Origin: Clostridiales bacterium UBA1234
GTDB lineage: Bacteria; Bacillota; Clostridia; TANB77; UBA1234
DNA length: 64,000 nt
Direction: 5' to 3'
NCBI GenBank assembly: GCA_002308995.1
Contig: DBWQ01000007.1
Coordinates: 1 to 64,000 of the forward strand
Notes under the pieces: generated by a model
Database searches by the model: none
The model's input: only the letters and a program-made list of their open reading frames with translations
Told to the model about the DNA's origin: nothing
Translations under genes and position numbers: made by a program
In this document: piece by piece, positions 51,979 through 60,561 of the stretch
How the letters are laid out: the number at the start of each line of letters is the position of its first letter
Position numbering within the stretch: position 1 is the first letter of the stretch

Positions 51979-53490
51979 CTAACTTTCACCAAGTTTTCTT
52001 TGCAAAGCTACCCTGTCAATTTTTCCATTTGCATTATAAGGCATCTCATCAAGTGCCACAAACACATTAGGGAACATATATTTAGGAAGATACTCTTTGA
52101 TATGTTCTATGATCTCTTTTTGCGTAGTTTTTCCCTCATAAAAACATACAATGCGATCCGTCTCTTTATCGTATACACATGCACTTGCCTTAAGCTTTGG
52201 CATTGTACAAAGCGCTCTCTCAATTTCTAATAACTCAATACGATATCCCATATGTTTAATCTGGCCATCTTTTCTTGCTTCAAAATAGAAAAGGCCATCT
52301 TCTTTCATGCGTCCTAAATCACCTGTGCGATAAAGGATGTCTGGAAAATTGGGTGTAAGAGGATTTTGAATAAACGCCTTTTGGGTTTTCTCGAAATCCC
52401 CAAAATACCCTTTGGCAAGACCTGTTCCTCTCACGCAAATCTCACCTACTTCTCCTTTTGGAACCATTTTAAGATCTTCATCTAATAAAATGATTTCTTT
52501 ATTTTCACAAGGTCTACCAATTGGAATTGCCTCATGGTCTTCAAACTCTCTATCAATTGGGTAGTACGTGCAATCTACCGTCACCTCTGTTGGTCCATAT
52601 AAATTGATATACGATACATGAGGAAGTGCCTTTTTCCACATATTCAACCTGCTCGCTAAAAGTGCTTCTCCCCCTACAATGACTTTTTGCAAATACTTTG
52701 GTGGATTTTTGATAAGTACTCCAGAATTAGCCACCAAATGAAATGCAGAGGTTGCCCAAATGAGGGTATTAACCTGTTTTTGATTTAAATATTCCACAAG
52801 TGTCATCGGAAACGACAACGCCTTTTGTGGCAAAATGTGCATCGTTGCTCCACATTTTAGAGTTAAGTAAATATCTTTCACCGACAAATCAAAATAAAAA
52901 GGAGCTTGGTTTCCCATCACATTTTGAGAAGAAATGGCGCAAGCATTCGCCATCCAATCCGTAAAATCAATCACGCTACGGTGCGAAATCACAATTCCTT
53001 TAGGACTTCCTGTAGAGCCGGATGTAAAAATCACATAAACAGGGTCAATATCGAGAACTAAACTAACTTTTTCTAAAAGAGTCGTTTCATCATATGTCAT
53101 TTCTAAACAATCTTCCACACAAATAGTAGTCAAATTTAGTTTTTGGGGAACAAGTGTTATATCCTCTTTGGAACAAATAACAAGCTTCGGTTTAACTTGA
53201 GTTATAACATCTTCTATTCGCTTTTGAGGCATTTTAGCATCAATTGGCACATAGAAATTACCACTATATAGTACGCCAAAAAAAGAAACTAAACTTTGGA
53301 CACGACGATTTACAAACACAGCAATCGGTTCTTTCATAGCATCTGTTTTTTGATGGATAGCTGTTGCCACTTGCATGGCACGCTTTCTAAAATCTCCAAA
53401 GGTAAGCTCCTCTGTTTCATCGGTATATGCCATTTTATTAGGATATTCTTTTACTGTATTTTCTAAGTATTCTAGCACGTTTCTTTGCAC
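51979..53490 (-). CDS. dltA: DltA-like D-alanine-carrier ligase
   Basis: The 503-residue adenylating enzyme has the P-loop VIFTSGSTGSPKGIV, INLYGPTEVTVDCTYY, LYRTGDLGRMKEDGLFYFEARKDGQIKHMGYRIE and the C-terminal lysine in YNANGKIDR. It activates D-alanine and loads the carrier. Length equals typical DltA. I use the GTG at 53490, just after GGTGGGGAG, instead of the ATG at 53517. It heads the operon dltA-GNAT-dltC-dltB-SGNH/NodB behind a near-consensus promoter. Confidence 0.9.
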   Translation of the reverse strand: MQRNVLEYLENTVKEYPNKMAYTDETEELTFGDFRKRAMQVATAIHQKTDAMKEPIAVFVNRRVQSLVSFFGVLYSGNFYVPIDAKMPQKRIEDVITQVKPKLVICSKEDITLVPQKLNLTTICVEDCLEMTYDETTLLEKVSLVLDIDPVYVIFTSGSTGSPKGIVISHRSVIDFTDWMANACAISSQNVMGNQAPFYFDLSVKDIYLTLKCGATMHILPQKALSFPMTLVEYLNQKQVNTLIWATSAFHLVANSGVLIKNPPKYLQKVIVGGEALLASRLNMWKKALPHVSYINLYGPTEVTVDCTYYPIDREFEDHEAIPIGRPCENKEIILLDEDLKMVPKGEVGEICVRGTGLAKGYFGDFEKTQKAFIQNPLTPNFPDILYRTGDLGRMKEDGLFYFEARKDGQIKHMGYRIELLEIERALCTMPKLKASACVYDKETDRIVCFYEGKTTQKEIIEHIKEYLPKYMFPNVFVALDEMPYNANGKIDRVALQRKLGES

Positions 53491-53531
53491 GATTTCTCCC
53501 CACCTCTTTTTCCACATAAAACACTAGCTTG

Positions 53532-53560
53532 ATTATATGAAAGATACGCAAAAAAGTCAA
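53532..53560 (-). promoter_or_regulatory. Promoter of dlt-type operon
   Basis: On the minus strand, TTGACT (53555-53560), a 17-base spacer and TATAAT (53532-53537). Confidence 0.88.
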
Positions 53561-53609
53561 TGTACTTTGCCCCGAAACCCCAAAAGAAATCGCTTTTTTG
53601 CTTCCTTTT

Positions 53610-55899
53610 TTATCCGATAATCACATCAATTTTGTGATGTTGTTTGTCATTTTTCATCAAAATCTCGTTCGTTGGAATTAACTGGTTATCACAATAGACA
53701 CTTTTTATCAGTTTTGTTTTTGCTTCTTCTTGGTACACATTCACCTCGTATACCGTATCTAAAAACTGGTATATAGCCATGTAATGCTCCCAATCAAAAG
53801 GAATACAAGGATTGATGATTAAGCTATCTCCCTTTTTGCAAATTCCCAAAATCCCCTCTATTCCTGCCAAAAATAGCCACGCGCTCGACCCTGTATACCA
53901 TGTCCACCCGGCCTCTCCCAACCATGCCGTTTGCCGCATAAATATCAGCAGCTACCACGTAGGGTTCCACCTGATAGATAAGAGCACTTTCTTTCGTTCT
54001 AGCATGTTCAATCGGATTCAAAAAGCAAAAATACTCTACCGCCTTTTCTGTGTGATGAAGTTTTGCTTCGGCAAGTATGCTCCATACTGCCCCATGCGTA
54101 TACTGGCCTCCATTTTCCCTTACCCCTGGCAAATAGCATTTGATATAACCGGGATTCTTTTCTGCTAAATGAAACGCCGGTGTTAAGAGTTTGATTAACC
54201 TGTTTTCAGAATCTACCAAATAGTTTTCTGCACTTTTCATGGCACTTTTGGTTTTTTCACTATCTCCCGCTTCCGAAAGAACCGACCAACTTTGTGAAAT
54301 GAAATCAATTTTGCATTCTTCACTTTCATGTGAACCCACCATAGCACCATCTGGGTAGTAGGCTCTACGATACCAAGCACCATCCCATGCATTTTGATTT
54401 AAGCTACTTCTTAAGCATTCCATCATTGCCAAATACTTTTCTTGCTCTTGGTCTTGTGTAATTTCACAAAGTTTGCAAAATCTTTTTAGCACTTCATAAA
54501 GAAAAAAGCCAAGCCACACGCTTTCTCCTCCAATTTGGTTCATGCCATCATTCCAATCGCCACTACCCATTTTAGGAAGGCCATGTGGGCCAAAAGATAA
54601 ACTCTTGTCAATGGCTCTTTTTGCATGTAAATACACACTTTCTCTTTCCTCTGTTGGAGTCGTATTGGCATATCTTTCATTTTCTGTTTCTGTCAGTTTT
54701 TCCATTTGAACAAAAGGTACTTCTTCACTTAAGATGGAAAAATCTTTCGTCTTTTCCACATACTCACAAAGAATATAGGGAAGCCATAATAAATCGTCCG
54801 AATATCTTGTACGAATGCCATTATCCTTTTCAGGATGCCACCAATGTAAAACATCTCCCTCCTTAAATTGATGCTTGGCATGATATAAAATCTGTTTTCT
54901 CGCTATCGAAGGGTCATAATAAAGCATGATCAATTGGTCTTGTAATTGATCTCGAAAACCAAACGCTCCGCCCGCTTGATAAAACGAGCATCTTCCCCAC
55001 AAACGGCTAACGACAGTTTGATAGAAAAGCCACCCATTTAGTAAAATGTTCATCGATTCCACTGGTGTCTTTACCTTAACTTTAGCCGTCATTTGACTCC
55101 AAAAATCCTTTACCTCTTGAAGTTTTTCTTCCGCTTGACAAAGAATATCGTTTTCTCCTGCAATTCCCACTTCTAAGAGTATCTTTTTTTCTTCCAACGG
55201 TGCAAGTGTGATTGAAAATGATAACGAAATTGTTTTTTCTACGATTTCTACTGTTTCCATTTTTTGCGAAGCTTGAATATATACGACTTCTTCGGCATAG
55301 CTTTCTCGATGATAATTTTGAATCGTAATTCTATCATCTTTTCGCGAAATAATGAGATGCTTTTTGGTATCCTCACGATTTACTCCCAGCACAGGTTTTA
55401 TTTGATAATGAAATTCACATGTTTTAGTTTTATTCTCACTATTTTTGAGGTCAATTTGATAAACCTTCTTTTTTTCATGGCGTGGCACAAAAATGGTGGT
55501 TTTAGTCTTTAGCCTATCTGCCTCTTTTTCAAACATGGCATAACCAAAACCAAAGGTAACTATATAATTTTTTAAAGATTCATAAGGAAGAAGATGATAT
55601 GGATTTCTTTTCTTTTCCTCATTTTGATTTTCTAGCACAACTTCTTCTAGCCATAATTTTTCAGATGGCGGATCTTCCACAAAGTCATTGCTCCACACCG
55701 TAATTTTATTTTCACGGCTATTGCCACTCCAAATATATCCACCACCACTTGCTGTTACTAAGCATCCAAATGATTCATTTGCCATAATGTGACTCCATGG
55801 AAGGGGCGTGAAATCTTCATTCGTTTGAATCACATATTCTCTACCATCCTTGGTAAAACCACCAAAACCATTATAATAGAGTAACTCTTTCGTATTCAT
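53610..55899 (-). CDS. GH94 glycoside phosphorylase-like protein, CGG-recoded
   Basis: This GH94 (formerly GT36) protein resembles the C-terminal part of cyclic beta-1,2-glucan synthases. The ATG at 55899 behind GGGAGAAAAG reads MNTKELLYYNGFGGFTKDG. GH94 landmarks are FRDQLQDQLIMLYYD and the catalytic-acid region GSGDWNDGMNQIG. It reaches AANGMVGRG, then CGG at 53908-53910. Without a shift the frame leaves GH94. Dropping the C gives GRGGWTWYTGSSAWLFLAG, the conserved family motif, and continues to 53610, for 762 residues. The motif's second Gly is the restored one. The N-terminal half of such synthases is a separate gene at 62585-64000. Confidence 0.9.
53907..53910 (-). other. CGG +1 recoding site in GH94 gene (CGGG)
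   Basis: Zero-frame AGA-GGC-CGG-GTG leaves the family. AGA-GGC-(C)GGG-TGG-ACA-TGG restores the conserved GRGGWTW motif. Confidence 0.9.
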
Positions 55900-55952
55900 T
55901 TTCTTTTCTCCCTTTTTGCATTCGTTCTCTTTCTCAATAGTATGTGCAAAAA

Positions 55953-55990
55953 AGAAAAAAAGTAGCAAAGATTTACTTTGCTACTTTAAG
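55953..55990 (-). terminator. Terminator of 916-residue secreted protein gene
   Basis: A stem AAAGTAGCAAAGT / CTTTGCTACTTT followed by a long T-run on the minus strand, 13 bases after the stop at 56003. Confidence 0.92.
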
Positions 55991-56002
55991 AAATGATTCT
56001 TT

Positions 56003-58753
56003 TTAATTTGTTGTTTTTGGTATTTGTTCTGTCTGAGTATCTTCCTGTGAATCTTCATTTTGCACATTTTCTTCTGTTTGATTGGTTTCTTCTGAAATAG
56101 GGTTTTCTTCTAAAGCATTACTTTCTTCCCCCTGAGAAGAATTACCATCCTCTTCTTGGCCTATACTCGTCGTATTTTCCTCTGTCAAACTAGGTTCATT
56201 CTCGTTAGAACCGATATTTGGTTCATCGTCTTCTCCCAAGGATGAGCTTTCTGTATTTTCTGTTGGAGAATCGTTGACACTTTCTGTGTCTCCTGAAGAA
56301 GAATTGGTGTCTTCTTTATTTTCGCTACTTTCAGTAGGTTCTACCAACGGTTCGTTTGCTGTTTCACTATGAGTATCACCAGAAGAACTGTTTGGCAAAG
56401 TATCTCCTGATGGTGTATTTTCTCCCATCGAAGTGCTCTCTCCTGAAGGTAGTGCTTCACCACTCGTCTCACTTATGCTACTCTCTTCACTTGGAATATT
56501 CTCTTCTAGATTTGTTTCACCACTTGACAAAGTATCTCCACTTTCGATGCCATCTTCCTCTGGTGTCAATTCCGTGTTTAATGGTATATCCTCTGGCTGC
56601 AAACTCATCATTTGCATATCTGGCATATTTAAGCTATTTTGTTGCAAGTTGGATACCAAATACGCTGTGTAATAAGTATCACCACTCACCACTTGTGTTC
56701 CTTGCGTTAGTGTAGTATCTGGCTCTTGGTCAGAAACAGTACCCGAAATACCACCTGTTCTACCCATGGCAATACCATCGTAAAATTTAATTCCTTTTGT
56801 ACTCACAACACCATAGGTTTCTCCTCGCATTTCTGGTGAGGTAATACTAAGGTTTCCATCGCTCTTTGTGCCAATCGTTAAAGTACCCTCATTCGAAACT
56901 GCTTGTTGAACAAGTCCTACAATAGTTCCACCAGTAATCACCATAGTACCACCATTTAAATTCTGTACGGTTGCTCTTCCCATAGTAGATCCCACTGGTG
57001 TTCCATTTGTTCTCGCACTTAAATAGGCATCCCCTGTAATATAAACGGTACCTTTATTATTATTATAAATTGCTTGTCTCGAACCTGTTGCAAGCACTTG
57101 ACCGCCACTAATGGTTAAAACCGCATTTGCGTTATTGTTAATCGCTCCCGTATCTAAATGCGAAGTAATTGTACCACTGATTATTTCAAGCGTACAGTAG
57201 TTTTCAATAACAGCACCAGAACTCGTATTAGTTAAGGTATAGTTTTGTAAATCCAAGATAATATTTTGCCTTGCCGTTGTCGTAATTACTTCATCCGTAT
57301 TTTTCAAAAGCACAACTGTTGTCTGCACGTTCGTTTTAGGAACTGCACTAATAGCCCCTTGAAGGGAGCTATAGTAATCGCTACCAATTCTAGCTACAGA
57401 CGCCATTGTCCAATGAGCATAAAAGGTAACAGGTCCTGTAATCACCGTATGCTCTGTAATTTGTTGTCCACCAGTAAGCTCTGTAAACCAACCATCAAAA
57501 TCATATCCAAGCCTTGTTGGAATAGGAAGGCTGCCAATTTCTTCTCCACTTCTCACGAGTCTAATAGGTTCACCCACACTACCTTCATTTGGATCAAAAT
57601 CAACTCTTTCTAATTGTTCTGCTATTCCCAAATACCTTTTTTCATATGATTTTCCATCTATCACTTCATAGCCTAAAAGAATTTCGTACCCACTTTCATA
57701 ATCCGTAATAAAGCTGTCATTATCTATGCCATTTGTTCTTCCCATAATAGTTCCATCATAAAACGCATAATTTGTTGTACTTCTTACGCCGTAAGTTCCA
57801 CCCATGATACACAAAGAATTAGCATTAGGATTACCATCTTCTGTGCCAATAGTTAAATCACCTGAATTAGTGACAGCAACAAAGTGATCAGAAACAATGG
57901 TACCACTTAAGATTGTTACCCTTCCTCCGGTTAGGTTTTGCACAGTAGCTCTTATTTTATTTCCAGCAGTAGCAGGATCACTTTCTGAACTAACATAAGA
58001 ATTGCCAGTAATGATTACTTCACCAAAATTATAAATCGCTTGTTTTCCTTTGTCAGCAGTCAAACTAAGTGTTACATTTTGAAGTGTTAGTTTTGCTGAT
58101 CGGTTATTATTTATAGCACCATCACTTACAGAAGAAGAGATGAGATAGCCATTTTGAATCAGCACCTCTCCTGAATTAGTCATAATCATTTTATCACTAA
58201 TGCTATTGGTATGCCCCTGCAAATTTAATATTACATTTTGATTAGGAAGAACCTTTAAAGTTTCACTGGTATTGGCAAGAAGCCTTACCGTTGTTTGAGT
58301 ATTATCCTTTGGCACTGCATCTAATGCTGCCTGCAAAGTTGTATAAATTGTATTGCCTATTGCAGCGACACCTCCTGATAAAGTGCCCCACTGGGCATAT
58401 AAATCAACAAATGCTCCATCTCCTGAGGTTAAATTATTTACCTCTTCTTCATCATCATAGCTTTCACCACTACCATCTGCCCTCGTATTCCATTCTAAAA
58501 AGTCACTCGGAGAATTGGTAAAAGTGTTAGCATTTAATGTTTGGCTTGTGCCATATACGAAAGACTGAGAGGCAGTTTCTTCTGGATTTCCATCATTGCG
58601 ATTGGAATGAAACCTAACCGTATAGTTAGGCTTTCTCACATGAATCGTGACAGTGGTATTAAAATCTTGTACATATCTGGCACTTGTAGCAAATGGCAAT
58701 ATAATGACTACAAGCACAAGGATGCATATTATCTTTTGTATGATTTTATTCAT
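56003..58753 (-). CDS. Large secreted repeat protein (InlB-type and beta-helix-like repeats)
   Basis: The 916-residue exported protein has a signal peptide (ICILVLVVIILPFATSA). Two Listeria-Bacteroides (InlB B-type) repeats follow, ending LYAQWG and FYAHWT. Each leads into a roughly 250-residue block of short beta strands with Asn ladders (GAINNN..LTLQN, IYNFGEVIITG, VQNLTGGRVTI), suggesting a right-handed beta-helix. The two blocks are duplicates of each other. The last 220 residues are Ser/Glu/Thr-rich with repeated SGE/SGD units and end IPKTTN without an LPxTG anchor. It is likely a surface or matrix protein. It is 29 bases downstream of the next secreted-protein gene. Confidence 0.8.
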   Translation of the reverse strand: MNKIIQKIICILVLVVIILPFATSARYVQDFNTTVTIHVRKPNYTVRFHSNRNDGNPEETASQSFVYGTSQTLNANTFTNSPSDFLEWNTRADGSGESYDDEEEVNNLTSGDGAFVDLYAQWGTLSGGVAAIGNTIYTTLQAALDAVPKDNTQTTVRLLANTSETLKVLPNQNVILNLQGHTNSISDKMIMTNSGEVLIQNGYLISSSVSDGAINNNRSAKLTLQNVTLSLTADKGKQAIYNFGEVIITGNSYVSSESDPATAGNKIRATVQNLTGGRVTILSGTIVSDHFVAVTNSGDLTIGTEDGNPNANSLCIMGGTYGVRSTTNYAFYDGTIMGRTNGIDNDSFITDYESGYEILLGYEVIDGKSYEKRYLGIAEQLERVDFDPNEGSVGEPIRLVRSGEEIGSLPIPTRLGYDFDGWFTELTGGQQITEHTVITGPVTFYAHWTMASVARIGSDYYSSLQGAISAVPKTNVQTTVVLLKNTDEVITTTARQNIILDLQNYTLTNTSSGAVIENYCTLEIISGTITSHLDTGAINNNANAVLTISGGQVLATGSRQAIYNNNKGTVYITGDAYLSARTNGTPVGSTMGRATVQNLNGGTMVITGGTIVGLVQQAVSNEGTLTIGTKSDGNLSITSPEMRGETYGVVSTKGIKFYDGIAMGRTGGISGTVSDQEPDTTLTQGTQVVSGDTYYTAYLVSNLQQNSLNMPDMQMMSLQPEDIPLNTELTPEEDGIESGDTLSSGETNLEENIPSEESSISETSGEALPSGESTSMGENTPSGDTLPNSSSGDTHSETANEPLVEPTESSENKEDTNSSSGDTESVNDSPTENTESSSLGEDDEPNIGSNENEPSLTEENTTSIGQEEDGNSSQGEESNALEENPISEETNQTEENVQNEDSQEDTQTEQIPKTTN

Positions 58754-58782
58754 AGAAATACCGTCTCTCCTTTCTCTTAAAA

Positions 58783-59289
58783 CTAAATGACTTGTGAAAA
58801 TTTAACCTCCATATTAATTTGATTAACACTTGGCATTGTAGAAGAAAGTGGTGCTCTAAAGGTTAAAGTGTGTTCGTGTTCTGTCTGTGCATCCTGTACA
58901 TTAAAAACTCCCACATTCTCATATGTAAGAGAATGATTCGTTGGAGTTTGAAAAGTACCGCCATCTAAAGAAACTTCTATTTCATTCGGCAAATCCGATA
59001 AAATGACATGATATTTGGCTGAGACTTCCGATTCACTTGCAACCGAAAAAGTATAACTTTGTGTATTATTGCCACAAACTAAATTTAGATTCGAATTGGA
59101 AAGCGTGTTATCAACCGACACTCTCCATTTAGCAACGCCTAAAGAAGAATCAAAAGCACCAGAGGAATAGTAGCGAGAGAAGGTAAGACCAATAGAATAA
59201 CATACGCATAGCATTCCATATCCCAAAAGTAATTTTAAGACAATTCTTTTGCGTTTGTGGTCCATACGAAGATAATTTCTTTTTTTCAC
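58783..59289 (-). CDS. Exported small protein (SipW-type-signal / TasA-like candidate)
   Basis: In this 168-residue protein, a basic N-terminus and hydrophobic stretch (LLLGYGMLCVCYSIGLTFSRYYSSG) is followed by a beta-rich domain. The signal with TFSRYYSSGAFDSS recalls SipW-dependent signals of TasA/CalY-type proteins, but identity is too low to be sure. A GTG start at 59289 behind AGGAGG is used. It is the first gene of a two-gene unit with the 916-residue secreted protein. Confidence 0.65.
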   Translation of the reverse strand: MKKRNYLRMDHKRKRIVLKLLLGYGMLCVCYSIGLTFSRYYSSGAFDSSLGVAKWRVSVDNTLSNSNLNLVCGNNTQSYTFSVASESEVSAKYHVILSDLPNEIEVSLDGGTFQTPTNHSLTYENVGVFNVQDAQTEHEHTLTFRAPLSSTMPSVNQINMEVKFSQVI

Positions 59290-59371
59290 TCTTGATTCCT
59301 CCTTTCTTGCACTTTAACTTACAAACCATTTTTTAAAACCATAGGCAATACGAATCCATTTTCATATTTAT

Positions 59372-59399
59372 AGTATACCATAGTAGTCCTCATTTTCAA
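59372..59399 (-). promoter_or_regulatory. Promoter of secreted-protein pair
   Basis: On the minus strand, TTGAAA (59394-59399), a 16-base spacer and TATACT (59372-59377). Confidence 0.7.
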
Positions 59400-59408
59400 G
59401 TTTCTTTC

Positions 59409-59438
59409 TTGCATTTTTTCAATTTTTTGTCGTATAAT
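59409..59438 (+). promoter_or_regulatory. Promoter of ispG
   Basis: TTGCAT (59409-59414), an 18-base spacer and TATAAT (59433-59438), 22 bases before the GTG start. It overlaps back-to-back with the secreted-protein promoter. Confidence 0.7.
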
Positions 59439-59460
59439 AAACGCGAAAGGAGAGAAAATT

Positions 59461-60514
59461 GTGTATCAAAGAAACCAAACTGTTCCCCTTTTGGTAGGTA
59501 ATACCAAGGTTGGGGGAAATAACCATGTCGTCATACAATCCATGACAAATACAAAAACAAAAAATGTACCACAAACCATTTCTCAAATTTTAGCGTTAGA
59601 AAAAGTAGGATGTGAAATCATCCGCGTGGCTTGTCTTGATTTAGAAGATGCCAAGGCTATTTCAAAAATCAAAGAAAACATACATATTCCCATTGTGGCA
59701 GATATTCATTTTGATTATCACATTGCCCTTTGTGCTATCGAAAACGGCGTCGATAAAATTCGCATTAATCCTGGCAATATTGGCTCTAAAGAAACTATCA
59801 AAAAAGTAGTAGATGCATGCAAACAAAAGAAAATTCCCATTCGTATTGGGGTTAATTCTGGCTCTTTAGAAAAAGACTTACTAGAAAAATATGGTCATGT
59901 AACAAAAGAAGCGATTGTGGAAAGTGCCAAAAGGCATGTCCAAATTTTAGAAGATCTTGATTTTCATGATATTTGTATTTCACTAAAAGCATCTGATTTA
60001 GACCTATGTATAAAGGCTTATGAGATGGCTGCCAATGTTTTTTCCTATCCTCTTCATATTGGAATTACCGAAAGCCGGTACCAAATTTAGTGGTACTATT
60101 AAATCAAGTATTGGTCTTGGCATTCTACTACGAGAAGGTATCGGAAACACTCTTCGTGTATCACTTTCCTCAGACCCCATAGAAGAAGTTTTAGTGGCGA
60201 AAGAAATCTTAAAGAATTGTGGATTATACGAAAATGCCATTTCTTTTACTTCTTGTCCTACATGTGGCAGAACCATGGTCGACTTAATTCCCATTGCAAG
60301 TGAAATAGAAGCATTTTGTCAAACGATTCCTAAAAAACTAAAAGTTGCCGTGATGGGATGTGCTGTCAACGGCCCTGGAGAAGCAAGAGAAGCAGACCTA
60401 GGGATTGCAGGTGGCAATGGTGAATGGCTACTCTTTAAAAAAGGAGAAATTATTCGCAAGATTCCTCATGAAAAAGTGATAGAAGAATTGAAAAAAGAAA
60501 TAGAAAACTTTTAA
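59461..60514 (+). CDS. ispG: HMBPP synthase (MEP pathway), CGG-recoded
   Basis: IspG is an iron-sulfur enzyme making HMBPP in isoprenoid synthesis. A GTG behind AAAGGAG reads through [15 protein letters not shown] and RINPGNIG to [13 protein letters not shown] (60076) follows, and a stop four codons later. Skipping the C gives [19 protein letters not shown] and continues to 60514. The restored Gly is that of the conserved TEAGT motif, with Ser in place of Ala. Cluster cysteines TSCPTCGR and the late GCAVNGPGE are all after the shift. Length is 350 residues, typical. Losing one A instead of the C would give EAGT, so the exact slip is not proven from this site alone. Confidence 0.92.
60076..60079 (+). 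other. CGG +1 recoding site in ispG (CGGT)
   Basis: Zero-frame GAA-AGC-CGG-TAC-CAA-ATT is followed by TAG. GAA-AGC-(C)GGT-ACC-AAA continues IspG. Confidence 0.85.
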
Positions 60515-60522
60515 AATAAAAA

Positions 60523-60556
60523 AAAGTGCTTTTCCTACTAAAAAGCACTTCTTTTT
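60523..60556 (+). terminator. Bidirectional terminator (ispG / transglutaminase-like gene)
   Basis: AAGTGCTTTT / AAAAGCACTT stem with T-runs on both strands, between the convergent stops at 60514 and 60562. Confidence 0.9.
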
Positions 60557-60561
60557 GTTGA

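Noticed and set aside
55996..56030. LPxTG sorting signal at the end of the 916-residue protein
   Set aside because: The end IPKTTN resembles one but has no Gly, hydrophobic helix or basic tail after it.
60071..60079. IspG break as loss of one A in GAAAGCC, giving the usual EAGT
   Set aside because: It would restore the family's Ala, but the site also fits the CGG rule seen at nine other places, with Ser for Ala being mild. Left as a caveat for this one site.
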